Origin: a virus | IMG/VR virus record: IMGVR_UViG_3300022725_000123 | Location: 1 to 55,219 of that record | Strand: one strand, 5' to 3' | Length of the DNA: 55,219 nt | Shown here: one piece after another, positions 1 to 9,551 of the stretch | How the letters are laid out: each line of letters starts with the position of its first letter | Numbering within the stretch: the first letter of the stretch is position 1 | Made by a program: the position numbers and the translations under genes | The notes under the pieces: model-generated | The model's input: only the letters and a program-made list of their open reading frames with translations | Told to the model about the DNA's origin: nothing | Databases searched by the model: none

Positions 1-1558
1 GACCCTGTGTGGTATTTTCAGACGCAACTCCATCATAATATGCTTGTTGTTCAGCATATTTTCCTAAAATGTATTCTATTTCTGAAAAAGGATTTACTTG
101 ATTTTTGTTCGCATTAAATACGGATTTACCGCTAATCTTACTTAATCCATCTAATACTTCACCAAAAGAATTTTTTAATTTTATATTATTTAGTGTTGCT
201 ACTTTTGTGATTACAGGTAAATTAATTTCAACTCCTAAGTTTTTTAATTCTTGTATCACTTTAGTATACTCACCCTTAGCTGCCATTTGCTTCAGCTCGT
301 CAATATTAGAAAAAGTAATAGTATCTCCATCAAAGTATTTAGTACTTTTAACACCTTCAAACCACTTATTAAAAGTAATACTAGCTATTGAAGCTTGATC
401 TTTTTCAACTGTTTTAAAATCAACACTCTCCTTATTAACTTTTACTTGGTTTTTATTATATATTTTTTTAGCTTTGTTTAAAGCTACATTGAATTCACGT
501 TTCTTTTCAATCGGTAAATTAGCAAACTTATCAGCAAGTATTTTAAAACCCGGTTTAATATCAGATTGTGAAGCAATTAAAGATTCAATTTCTTTATATA
601 TATCACTATATTCTAATTGACCATTTACATGATTTAAAGTAACAGGGTTGTTACTTAAAAGAGGTTCTAAAATGTTCCATGTTTGGTTAAAAGATTCATA
701 CATTTTAATAGGTAGAAAACTACCATATACAAATGTATTATCGCTTGACATTTTAGGCACACCATATTTAATAAATAATTTTACATTAAGTGTGGCATTA
801 CTTTTTGAGTTTTGAAGAATAGAAGCTTTTTTTACAACTTCACCAATACTTTCAGGATTTTCAATTTCATTTTCTTCTTCTTCTTTTTTAGTAGTATAAG
901 AAAGATTTTTTAATTCAGAAGCAACACTTCTTACAAAGTCTTCTTTATAGGCTTCTAAATAATCAATACCTTCGTTAATATCATCTTCTGTTATATTAAG
1001 ATTAGAATTATTTTCAATTACATCTAAAGAAGATTCATAAATTTCATCTATTATTAAATCAATATTTGCCAATAAAGATTCAGGTTTATCTAAATAAACA
1101 CCTGCTTTTTCTAATGCTTTTTGATTATAGACAATAAAAAACAATAACTGTTCTTGTAATTGTTTAACGATATAAGGATCTATTCCACTAAACCTATTTA
1201 AATTTATGTAACGTTCTTCTCCTTTTTTGTTTACAAAATACTTTAATGTTTTACCATTTCTTTCTACTGTAAAAAGTTTAGGTTCACCTTGACCATTAAC
1301 AAGCTCTAACTCTCTATTTGATAAATCATCTTTTTGCCAATCAAATCCAAGCCATTTCTTAAATTCGTTTGAAAACAAATAGTAGTAATGATACTCTGCT
1401 TGATATTCAACATCTTCTTCTGTAAAGTTTTCTTTTTTTAGTTGCTTTACTTTATCATAAATATCTTCAGCGTAGTATGTTTTAAGGTCTTCGTATAAAT
1501 CAGATACAACCTCTTCACCCGCTTTGTTTTTTATTATATATTGACAATTAAATCCCAT
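1..1558 (-). CDS. Giant virion (cargo) protein, N-terminal part; candidate virion RNA polymerase subunit
   Basis: An open minus-strand frame runs from an ATG at 1558 to the window edge without a stop, at least 519 residues. It begins MGFNCQYIIKNKAGEE and is rich in Lys, Glu and Asn with mainly helical character. The start overlaps the end of the upstream gene by 11 bases, so the two are probably translated together. In crAss-like phages the genes after the tail muzzle encode very large proteins packaged in the capsid, including a virion RNA polymerase; position and size fit that. No polymerase catalytic motif lies in the visible part, so the RNA polymerase idea is inference. Confidence 0.7.
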   Translation of the reverse strand, partial: MGFNCQYIIKNKAGEEVVSDLYEDLKTYYAEDIYDKVKQLKKENFTEEDVEYQAEYHYYYLFSNEFKKWLGFDWQKDDLSNRELELVNGQGEPKLFTVERNGKTLKYFVNKKGEERYINLNRFSGIDPYIVKQLQEQLLFFIVYNQKALEKAGVYLDKPESLLANIDLIIDEIYESSLDVIENNSNLNITEDDINEGIDYLEAYKEDFVRSVASELKNLSYTTKKEEEENEIENPESIGEVVKKASILQNSKSNATLNVKLFIKYGVPKMSSDNTFVYGSFLPIKMYESFNQTWNILEPLLSNNPVTLNHVNGQLEYSDIYKEIESLIASQSDIKPGFKILADKFANLPIEKKREFNVALNKAKKIYNKNQVKVNKESVDFKTVEKDQASIASITFNKWFEGVKSTKYFDGDTITFSNIDELKQMAAKGEYTKVIQELKNLGVEINLPVITKVATLNNIKLKNSFGEVLDGLSKISGKSVFNANKNQVNPFSEIEYILGKYAEQQAYYDGVASENTTQG

Positions 1559-4500
1559 CACATTTTTTTTCGCTATTCGTTTTTGCATCATCAGGTAAAG
1601 AAGTAAGTCTACTTCCTTTCTTATTTCGCTTTTTATTTTTTATACTTCTTAACCTACTTTGTTTAGACTCGTTTATATTATCTTTACTCATTGTTTCACT
1701 TTTTGAATCAGGTACCACATTTTCTGTAGGTTCCTTGATAGATAACGAATCTTTAGACTCTTTAGTTTCTTCTACCGTTTTATTAATTTTTGATAAAACT
1801 TTTTTACCTATTCCAGATGTAGGTGAGATTTCATTTCCTTGACTTGCACTATTTTCTGTATTATTTATAATTCTATCATCTTCTGTAACAGCATAAGTAA
1901 AAGTTACATCTTTTTTATTTGTTATTGAAACGTTTTCATATGAAATAAAATTACTTTTAATATGTGCTCTGTTAATAAGTTTGGAATCAGTTATCTTTCT
2001 ATTAGTATTACTATTTATTACCGTACCATCTGGCTCAACTATAACAGACCAATTTGAATTCTTATCTTTTTTTAATAAAATTACGTTACTATCTGGTGAA
2101 GTTTCTTGAACGTTAGTAGTTTGCTGCGCTGACTGTGAATCAGTTGCTTCATCTGTCAACTTATTATCTCCTGATTCCTCTTCTAAATTAAGTGACTCTT
2201 CGACAATTTCTTCAGCACCAGTGTATAACCTATAGAAATCAAAAAATAAAGTACCATTACTTTCATTATCTCCTTTTACTTGATCTGGTGTTTTAAATAT
2301 TTTAGGTTTGTCTGAATAAATATATTTATTTGAAATAAGATATTCAACGTAATCAGAATTATGTAATAAGTCTACGGATACATTGTGACGTTTGTTATTT
2401 TTTAGAAACGAAATGATACTTTGTTTACTTGATTCAACGTTTTCCGCAGTAGCTACTAGTGGTGGAAGCTTTTTATTTTCAGAAGGGTTTTCAGAAATTT
2501 CTTCTGGTATTGTAGTACTATAATGTAGAGCTTCTCCTTTTTTTGCAAAATATAATCTTGTTTTAGGATAGTTATGTGTATTTACATTGTTATATACAAA
2601 AAATTCTAAAACTTTAGAATATGTTAAATCACCAAATAATTCTGAATTTACAGGTGATTTACTTTTTAATTCTTCTGAAATTTCATCATTAAATTCTTTA
2701 CCTTCTATTAGTTTTTCTCTTATTACTTCATAAATAAACTCTGCTTGTTCATCATTAAGTTTAGATCTACCTACTGTAAAAGGTACTTCTTTTCCTGTGT
2801 TATCGATAATAGGTATATATATTTCACCCGGTCTACCTCTTTTTGACTTTGTTTTAGTACCAATAAAAAAAGATTTCTTATCTTTATCTCTATATTGACC
2901 TTTTTTATCAGTATATACTATTTCAAACTCTTGACCTACTACATCAGTTAATAAAAATTCACCTGTTTTTTCAGCAAATGGTAATGCTGACTGACCTGTA
3001 ATAGAACCTTTAACTTTAACGTTTGGACCAAATGATTTTATTTTATCTCTAAATTCAGCATAAGTTTTCGATAAAGGTGTTTTTTCAGTTCCTTTTTCGT
3101 ATAAAAAAGTATATACTATTTCTCCATTGTGTTTAACATAAGAACCATCCTCATTTAAAAACCGTACTACAATAGAATCGTATTCATCAGAAGGCTCATA
3201 AGTAAACTCAGGAGTTAAATTTGTTTTATCAAAAGGTTGTTCTAACCACTCTGAAAAAGTAGGATTCATTTCTTTCTTAACAGCTGCAAATACAAGAGAC
3301 TTTTTACCTGTTACATCCTCTCTTTCAACTTGACTAAAATCAGATTCTTCATTTGGTTGATCGTCATTGTTACTTGTTTCAGGATTACTAGATTCTTCAA
3401 CTTTTTTTAGATTTTCTGCTAAATTATCTATTTCAACTTTATTATCAATATATAGTTGCTTTTCTTCAGCAGGTAAAGAACTACTATTTTTATTAGGATC
3501 ATTTAGTGTTTCAGCAATAGATTTAAACTTTTCTTCTTTTATCTTTTTTATTTCTGCTAGTTTATCAGAAATATTTAATTTCATCCCTCTTTCTTCGGCT
3601 TCTTTTTTTACCTCGTAGACATCTTCTTCTTTTGCAGCGTTACTTAACTTAGTTTTAATTTCATTTCTAACAGCTTCCTGCTTTCCTTCACTGGATGTTA
3701 AAAAGTTATTTCGTTTTACTTGTTTATTAAGTAATGATTTATAAGAATCATATTTTGCCAAAGCTGAAATATACTTACTTAAAATATTTTCCTCTCCTTC
3801 TTGCATAAGAGCTTCTTCGATACCTTTATCCATCTCTTTTTCGGTATCTGTTCTTTCATCTTTAAGCTCTGATAATTCATTTTTATAGATTTCTCTAAGT
3901 TTATCTATTTTATTTTTAATCTTTTTTAATGGTACTTCCTTATCTTCAATAGTATCATCCATTAAAACAGACATCATTTCATTATTACTTTGAACGTCTA
4001 ATGCTTTTATTTTTGAATGAATATCTATTTTTTCTTGTGCGTGTGAAGAAAGTTCATTAAAATTAGGAATAGAAGATTTAATATTGTTAATTTCTTGTTG
4101 CTGTAAATCTTTATTTTTAGAATACTCATCAACAAGTAATTCACCATACGCAATTTCAGCTGCTGATGCTCCATATTTATTAGCTAGTTTTAAATATCTT
4201 TCTCGTAATTTTAAAGCATCTTTTTTTAGTTCTGGAAAACTTTCTTTTACTTTATCGGTATCTATTTTAACTTGATGTTTTTCTTCAAGTTCTAGTATCT
4301 CTTCAGGTGTTAAATTTTCAAATCCTTCTAACATTTCTAAATGATTATCAAATCTATCATTATTGATAGCTGAAATAGTCATATAGAGATTAGCAATTTT
4401 TTTATTTATCTCAGGAGATTCTTCGTTACTTATATTTGAAAATAAATCATTTAATAATTTATCACGTTGTTCAAAGTAACGTTTGTTTTGTTTTCTAGCA

Positions 4501-5717
4501 GTTCTTCGATTTACAATATCACCAATACCTTGAAATAAAGCACCACCTAAACCACCCATAACAACAGAATTCCAAAATTCAGAATTCCCAAGCATGTCTC
4601 CATACTTTTCACCTACTGATTCATAATCAACTAATCCATTTTCATAACGAATTCCGTGTTTTGCTGTTTCACCAACATTAAATTGATATGCTTCTTCAAC
4701 TGCTTCTGACGTACTTACTACACCATATTTTTTAAGTGCTTTTCTATATTTATTTTTTCCAGAGAATAATGCTTTCTTAGGAGCTTTGGAAACCATTTTA
4801 CCCGTAAGAGGATTAAATATTTTACCTATTGCTAAATACTGAGGAATATCTTGAAGCAGCATTACCCAGTTTTCATAATATACTTTTTCTGCTGCTTCTC
4901 TAGCAGCTTTTTTTGAAAGACCTTCTTGTAGGAGTTCTTCGTAAATACCAGAAGCTTCCATTGTAGACTCAATCTGTCTTGATAAAACAGCTTGTGAAAC
5001 TCCATTTGCAAGCCATTTTGATTTTTTTGATAATTTTCCTGCTTTAACTAATTTACTTAAAACTCTAGAACCTTTTGATAAATTACCTGCTAACTTTCCA
5101 ACTGCGGAAATAGCTCTTACTGTACCAGCTGCTGGAATAAGCATTGAAAGAGTACTACCTATTGAAATCATAGTTTCAAAAAAATCTTCAGAATCACCAA
5201 ACATAGAACCTCCTTCTTGTGTTTGGTAAATGGGTAAAGTACTATCTCCAAAATCAGTAATAGCTTTACCTATTTCTATTAGAGCGTTTTCAGATTCCAA
5301 TGCAATATTGTTTCCTTTAGCCATTTCAAACAAAGTACCAAAACCACTAATTCCCTTACCTACTACAGTAGTTGCTAATCGACCAGCCGCGTTTGCCCAT
5401 TCATGATGAAAAGGTTGATTTTTACCTCGAATTCTTTCTTGTTTTAAAGGATCATCTAATACACTATAAGGTGTGTTGGTATCATATTGAGATTCACCTG
5501 TTCCACGAATAAAATCTAAACTTACGTTTTCTTGTTCATTTGGAACTTCAATATCTATAGGTTCATCACTTATTTCAATTGAAAACGGTTCTTCTTTAGA
5601 GGTTTCTTCTGGTTCTATATTAGGTGTTTCTACTCCTTCGTCAGATTCAATATCATCAATTTCAATATCTACTTCTTTTTCTGAACCTTGTAATGAATCT
5701 AATTCTTCAATTGTCAT
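1548..5717 (-). CDS. Large internal virion (cargo) protein, 1389 aa
   Basis: Very acidic, Glu/Lys/Ser-rich protein. The first 70 residues are a low-complexity acidic segment with repeated EVDIEIDD-like patterns. A more hydrophobic, Gly- and Ala-containing stretch follows at about 110-240 (VVGKGISGFGTLFEMAKG; SMLIPAAGTVRAISAVGKLAG) and could touch membrane. Long charged coiled-coil-like helices fill about 410-800. The last 80 residues are basic (SKQSRLRSIKNKKRNKKG). It sits one base after the upstream gene and overlaps the next by 11. By position it matches the large packaged proteins of crAss-like phages thought to be ejected with the DNA. The membrane segment suggests a role at the host envelope, which is inference. 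Confidence 0.65.
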   Translation of the reverse strand: MTIEELDSLQGSEKEVDIEIDDIESDEGVETPNIEPEETSKEEPFSIEISDEPIDIEVPNEQENVSLDFIRGTGESQYDTNTPYSVLDDPLKQERIRGKNQPFHHEWANAAGRLATTVVGKGISGFGTLFEMAKGNNIALESENALIEIGKAITDFGDSTLPIYQTQEGGSMFGDSEDFFETMISIGSTLSMLIPAAGTVRAISAVGKLAGNLSKGSRVLSKLVKAGKLSKKSKWLANGVSQAVLSRQIESTMEASGIYEELLQEGLSKKAAREAAEKVYYENWVMLLQDIPQYLAIGKIFNPLTGKMVSKAPKKALFSGKNKYRKALKKYGVVSTSEAVEEAYQFNVGETAKHGIRYENGLVDYESVGEKYGDMLGNSEFWNSVVMGGLGGALFQGIGDIVNRRTARKQNKRYFEQRDKLLNDLFSNISNEESPEINKKIANLYMTISAINNDRFDNHLEMLEGFENLTPEEILELEEKHQVKIDTDKVKESFPELKKDALKLRERYLKLANKYGASAAEIAYGELLVDEYSKNKDLQQQEINNIKSSIPNFNELSSHAQEKIDIHSKIKALDVQSNNEMMSVLMDDTIEDKEVPLKKIKNKIDKLREIYKNELSELKDERTDTEKEMDKGIEEALMQEGEENILSKYISALAKYDSYKSLLNKQVKRNNFLTSSEGKQEAVRNEIKTKLSNAAKEEDVYEVKKEAEERGMKLNISDKLAEIKKIKEEKFKSIAETLNDPNKNSSSLPAEEKQLYIDNKVEIDNLAENLKKVEESSNPETSNNDDQPNEESDFSQVEREDVTGKKSLVFAAVKKEMNPTFSEWLEQPFDKTNLTPEFTYEPSDEYDSIVVRFLNEDGSYVKHNGEIVYTFLYEKGTEKTPLSKTYAEFRDKIKSFGPNVKVKGSITGQSALPFAEKTGEFLLTDVVGQEFEIVYTDKKGQYRDKDKKSFFIGTKTKSKRGRPGEIYIPIIDNTGKEVPFTVGRSKLNDEQAEFIYEVIREKLIEGKEFNDEISEELKSKSPVNSELFGDLTYSKVLEFFVYNNVNTHNYPKTRLYFAKKGEALHYSTTIPEEISENPSENKKLPPLVATAENVESSKQSIISFLKNNKRHNVSVDLLHNSDYVEYLISNKYIYSDKPKIFKTPDQVKGDNESNGTLFFDFYRLYTGAEEIVEESLNLEEESGDNKLTDEATDSQSAQQTTNVQETSPDSNVILLKKDKNSNWSVIVEPDGTVINSNTNRKITDSKLINRAHIKSNFISYENVSITNKKDVTFTYAVTEDDRIINNTENSASQGNEISPTSGIGKKVLSKINKTVEETKESKDSLSIKEPTENVVPDSKSETMSKDNINESKQSRLRSIKNKKRNKKGSRLTSLPDDAKTNSEKKCDGI

Positions 5718-5718
5718 A

Positions 5719-7866
5719 TTATCGAGTATTGAGGGTTCTTTGAACTAACTTCGATTGAAGCTCGTTTTCTGTGTAAAATAAAAAATCATCTTTAACTTTT
5801 ACAGGTTGAAATACAGCTTTATTACCAGAACCACTTGTTTTTCTGTAACCTTTGTAAACCATACTTGTTCCATCTTTAGTAACAATAGGAACTTTTTTGA
5901 AATACAACGGTACTGTTTGTTTGTTACTTGACGCATATAGTAAAGGAGTCCTAGACATATTTTCTGAAGGATTGTTTATACTAGGAGCTTTTCGTTTTAA
6001 ATCATTAAACTCTCTTAGTAAACCATAACTATTTACATTTCTAGAAGGTACTATGACTTTATAACTACCTTTTTTTGTGTTAACAATCATTTCATGTCCT
6101 CCTGTAAAACTAGAAGGCACATTTGCAAATACTTGGTAACCTGTTTTATCAATACTTTCTATAGTTCTATCATCTCCTTCAAAAAATTTGCTTACTTCTT
6201 CCCCCTCTAATACTACAGGTTCTTTACCTTCCGGTACAACGTACAATTCACCTCTGTTAATCGCACTAAGACTATTTGCATTTTCTAATTCGGTATCTGT
6301 TTCAATCTGATCATGTGAACCTACTTTTTTATCTCTATGTTCGTTCCAATCTTTTTCTAATTCTCTTGAATACTCTGAAACTGTTTGTATAGTATTAAAT
6401 TTTAAACGACTGTCATTATTATTATTATATTGACGTTGATAAGAAATAGCATCTTGATTGTTATCATTCATGTAAGAAGTTAACTTTCTATTTGCTTCTT
6501 GTTCAAGTTCTTCACGAACTTCAGGTGTGATATCTTGAAATTTAAATCCTTTTTCTCGTAATTTTCCAACTATATCGCTTGTCGCTGATGCTAAAAATTT
6601 AGATTCATCTTTTGTTAAACCTATTTCTTTTGCCGCACTTTTATAGAGATCTTTGAGACTTTGTCCTTGTCTTTCTGCCCATCTACTAAGTGCTCCGTCT
6701 TCTAAATAACCATGTATGAAATATTCTTTAAATTCTTTTCTTAAAGTACCATCTTCGTTTAAAAGTCTTCTACGAAGGTCTTTTGAATCACTTGATTTAA
6801 GAATGTCCATAATTTCAACTTCTATTAAATTATCAAGTGTAATGTGGTTACCCTTTTTGTCAACCATTCTTTTAGATATTTTAACAGGGTCGTCTAACTC
6901 TAATTTATTGTCTTCTGATTTAAAACTAATACCATCGTATCCTAATTCTTTACGTACTTTTCCACCTACAATGCCATCAATTTGCCTATTAGTCATATTC
7001 CTTTCACTAATAGTATTACTTATTTTTTGTTCAAAACCTTGCGTTCTAGCAACATTATTAGCAGTAGGTATAACAGTTTCTTTCACAAACTCTTCAACAG
7101 ATTTATCATTAAGAAATGCTTCTTCTTGTATGTAGTTTTTAATTTCTGGGTCGCTGTAACCAGCATTTACTAAATAATTAGTTAATCCATCTATTAATTT
7201 TTGTTGCTCTTCCTTACTTTTACCTTGTAATTCACCAAATTTAAAACTTCTATTGGTTCTTGTATTTGTAAACACTCCTCTCTCAAAGTCAGGTTTGTAT
7301 CCAAGATCTTGAATAATTTCTTTTAAAGGAAGATCTTGCATTATTTTAGTATATTTTTTATTTAAATCTATTTCAGGATTAAGCATTCTACCATCATAGC
7401 GAATATCACCTCTTTCCATTGCTTGCATGGATTCAGCGTCAAACTTAGAAAGCGCTCTAAGCGCTCTACTATCTGTAATATCCTTATTGTCTTTATACCT
7501 TTTTAAAAGCTCTTGTCTTTTAGCTAATGCATTTTTTATTTGTGCAGCTTCTGAATCAGGGCCAAACATCTTTTGTTTAGCATCTTTTAATTTTAATAGT
7601 TCATTAGTAGTATTTATATCTTGAATACCTTGGTCGGTAATTTTACCTACTAAACTATCTATGTTAGAGTTGAAACCCTGTTCTATCTGCTTTGCTCTTT
7701 GTTGATGCCAAGGAAGACTACTTAAATTTTCTTCCATTTTTAAAGCATTGTTTATAGTAGCATCATGCTTTTGTTGTAAAGCCATAGGTACAGTAGCCAA
7801 CTCTTGAAAAGAAAGAGGTTGAAACTGTGATACGGGTACTTGTCTACTTGAATATCTATTCGCCAT
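5719..7866 (-). CDS. Internal virion (cargo) protein, 715 aa
   Basis: Mostly helical, charged protein beginning MANRYSSRQVPVSQFQPLSF, with a conserved-looking N-terminal segment (QPLSFQELATVPMALQQKHD) followed by coiled-coil helices to about residue 130. No enzyme motif is visible. It overlaps the upstream 536-residue gene by 11 bases and is one base from the downstream 1389-residue gene, so the three form one translational chain. The N-terminal pattern (short basic lead, QPLS motif, then heptads) is common in phage proteins lining the tail/capsid interior. I assign it as a cargo or tail-lumen protein by context only. Confidence 0.6.
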   Translation of the reverse strand: MANRYSSRQVPVSQFQPLSFQELATVPMALQQKHDATINNALKMEENLSSLPWHQQRAKQIEQGFNSNIDSLVGKITDQGIQDINTTNELLKLKDAKQKMFGPDSEAAQIKNALAKRQELLKRYKDNKDITDSRALRALSKFDAESMQAMERGDIRYDGRMLNPEIDLNKKYTKIMQDLPLKEIIQDLGYKPDFERGVFTNTRTNRSFKFGELQGKSKEEQQKLIDGLTNYLVNAGYSDPEIKNYIQEEAFLNDKSVEEFVKETVIPTANNVARTQGFEQKISNTISERNMTNRQIDGIVGGKVRKELGYDGISFKSEDNKLELDDPVKISKRMVDKKGNHITLDNLIEVEIMDILKSSDSKDLRRRLLNEDGTLRKEFKEYFIHGYLEDGALSRWAERQGQSLKDLYKSAAKEIGLTKDESKFLASATSDIVGKLREKGFKFQDITPEVREELEQEANRKLTSYMNDNNQDAISYQRQYNNNNDSRLKFNTIQTVSEYSRELEKDWNEHRDKKVGSHDQIETDTELENANSLSAINRGELYVVPEGKEPVVLEGEEVSKFFEGDDRTIESIDKTGYQVFANVPSSFTGGHEMIVNTKKGSYKVIVPSRNVNSYGLLREFNDLKRKAPSINNPSENMSRTPLLYASSNKQTVPLYFKKVPIVTKDGTSMVYKGYRKTSGSGNKAVFQPVKVKDDFLFYTENELQSKLVQRTLNTR

Positions 7867-9466
7867 CTTTGCTAGGTTTTCCTTGATAACTTACGTTACC
7901 TAATAAATTCATTAAATAACCAATTGGCATTTCTTTTAACATTTCCATGTTAAACTGTTCTTTTCCTAATGCACCAGCATTATTACCTAATTCAGCAATT
8001 AAAGATAAAATTCTATCTTTATAAACAGCTCTATCTTGGTCATTCATATTTTCAATAGTCATTGCTACCTGATTATTACGAGCATCTTGTCTAAAATTAG
8101 ATTGTTGTACTCTCGCTTTTTCAGCATTGTTTAATCTATCAATAGATATTCCAGCTTTAGACAATGCATTTTTAGTATTTAAATCAGTACCTAATAAGTT
8201 ACCTGCAAGTGCTCCCGCAGAAGATACATTTTTTTCCAATGAGTCTCTAATAGCGTTACCAGATGATTCGATATCTCGTCTAACACCTTCATCACCAATT
8301 AAGTTTTCTTCAAAGTTTACATCTGTTTGAAACTTAGAAGCTTGTTTAGGTGATGGTTTATCATTTAATTCAGATATTAAAGAACCAATATTAGAAGCTA
8401 TTGGTGCGTATCTCATTAAAGAAGCATAATTATTTCCGTCTTCTGAACCCTCTCCATCGTCGTTTTTACTTTTTAATGCATTATTTCCAATCTGGTTAGA
8501 CGTGTCTATAACAGATCTATCACTATCTAATTTGTTGGGTAGGTCTACAATACTTTCTTTAGTTCTAGTTGAACTAGTTGGTGCTTCACCTGTTACAGTA
8601 ACTTCAGGAAGATTCATAGATTTATTTAATAGTGTACCATAGGTATCAATATTATCTGAAAATCCATCATTATATAATAGAGGGTTCATTATTGAACTTT
8701 CCATTTGTCTTTGATGTTTTTCCAAAGAATTTAAATTAAGTTCCCCTCCGTCTCTAAATTGTTGTGTAGGTTGGTTGTTAAGTTCTACCTCTTTAAATGC
8801 TTCTTGTGCTTTTTTAAGATTTTCTATTTCTTTTTTGTAACCTCTATTAGAGATACTATCATTTGGTCGATCTTTATCGTTAAACATTTTTGAAACGTCT
8901 GCAAATGATTTACCTATTGCTTTTTTAGGTAAATTAAATTCATTAGCTAATGTTTCATTAACCATTAATCTATTTGAAAATATGTAATCACTATCTCGTG
9001 TTTCACCTTCTTCCACAGAAGCATTATTTCCAATAGCTATACCACCATTTGGATTTTGTTCATGTGTTCCACCCGACATGTATTCAGTTAAAGACCCTCC
9101 TTGCGACATCATCATAGGTATTGCGTTGTTTAGTAAATTAGCCCCAGCATCAACACCGGGTTGAGATTGTAAATCTTCTACGTCATTTAATTGGTTTCCT
9201 ATGGTATTACCAACTCCTTTAGCAGCAGTACCTAATCCCGGAACAGCTACATTTAAAGCAGTAGATGTTAACTGTCCCTTTAATCCTGTAAGAGTGTCTC
9301 CAACTTGACCTAATTTTTTATTATTGTACTCACCTGTATCAACTAAATCTTTACCTGTAAGCCCTTCAAATGGAGCTAATGCAGAATCGGTTAAAAACTT
9401 TCCGTAATCTTTTACATAGTCCCCAAACTTGTATTCTTTTTGGTTTTGTTTTTTCTTGTATTTCAT
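7856..9466 (-). CDS. Virion structural/cargo protein with HEQNPNGGI motif, 536 aa
   Basis: I place the start at the ATG at 9466 (MKYKKKQNQKEYKFG) rather than 12 codons earlier at 9502, because the earlier start would put a good promoter inside the gene. The N-terminus is basic. A Gly/Ala-rich segment follows (about 55-95), then a block with GGTHEQNPNGGIAIGN, VEEGETRD and SDYIFSNRLMVNE (about 130-180). As I recall, such a block recurs in virion proteins of crAss-like and other Bacteroidetes phages. Helical segments rich in Asn and Ser follow. It overlaps the downstream 715-residue gene by 11 bases. Its exact function is unknown to me. Confidence 0.65.
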   Translation of the reverse strand: MKYKKKQNQKEYKFGDYVKDYGKFLTDSALAPFEGLTGKDLVDTGEYNNKKLGQVGDTLTGLKGQLTSTALNVAVPGLGTAAKGVGNTIGNQLNDVEDLQSQPGVDAGANLLNNAIPMMMSQGGSLTEYMSGGTHEQNPNGGIAIGNNASVEEGETRDSDYIFSNRLMVNETLANEFNLPKKAIGKSFADVSKMFNDKDRPNDSISNRGYKKEIENLKKAQEAFKEVELNNQPTQQFRDGGELNLNSLEKHQRQMESSIMNPLLYNDGFSDNIDTYGTLLNKSMNLPEVTVTGEAPTSSTRTKESIVDLPNKLDSDRSVIDTSNQIGNNALKSKNDDGEGSEDGNNYASLMRYAPIASNIGSLISELNDKPSPKQASKFQTDVNFEENLIGDEGVRRDIESSGNAIRDSLEKNVSSAGALAGNLLGTDLNTKNALSKAGISIDRLNNAEKARVQQSNFRQDARNNQVAMTIENMNDQDRAVYKDRILSLIAELGNNAGALGKEQFNMEMLKEMPIGYLMNLLGNVSYQGKPSKDGE

Positions 9467-9471
9467 AGTTA

Positions 9472-9503
9472 CAAATATAATAAAAAAAATGGCATAAGTC
9501 AAA
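9472..9503 (-). promoter_or_regulatory. Bacteroidetes-type promoter for the cargo-protein genes
   Basis: On the minus strand TTTG (9500-9503) is followed after 20 bases by TATATTTG (9472-9479), an exact match to the Bacteroidetes -33 TTTG / -7 TAnnTTTG pattern with normal spacing. The ATG at 9466 is only 5 bases downstream, so the message would be leaderless or nearly so. It lies in the only sizeable gap between the muzzle gene and the cargo genes. Confidence 0.5.
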
Positions 9504-9551
9504 TAAATACATATTTAATTTATACCATTTAATAATAGTTTATATATTATT

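Noticed and set aside
6716-7173. Plus-strand ORFs of 139 and 63 aa inside the cargo genes
   Set aside because: Hydrophobic Ser/Leu/Phe-rich translations, typical antisense shadows of Lys/Glu-rich genes.
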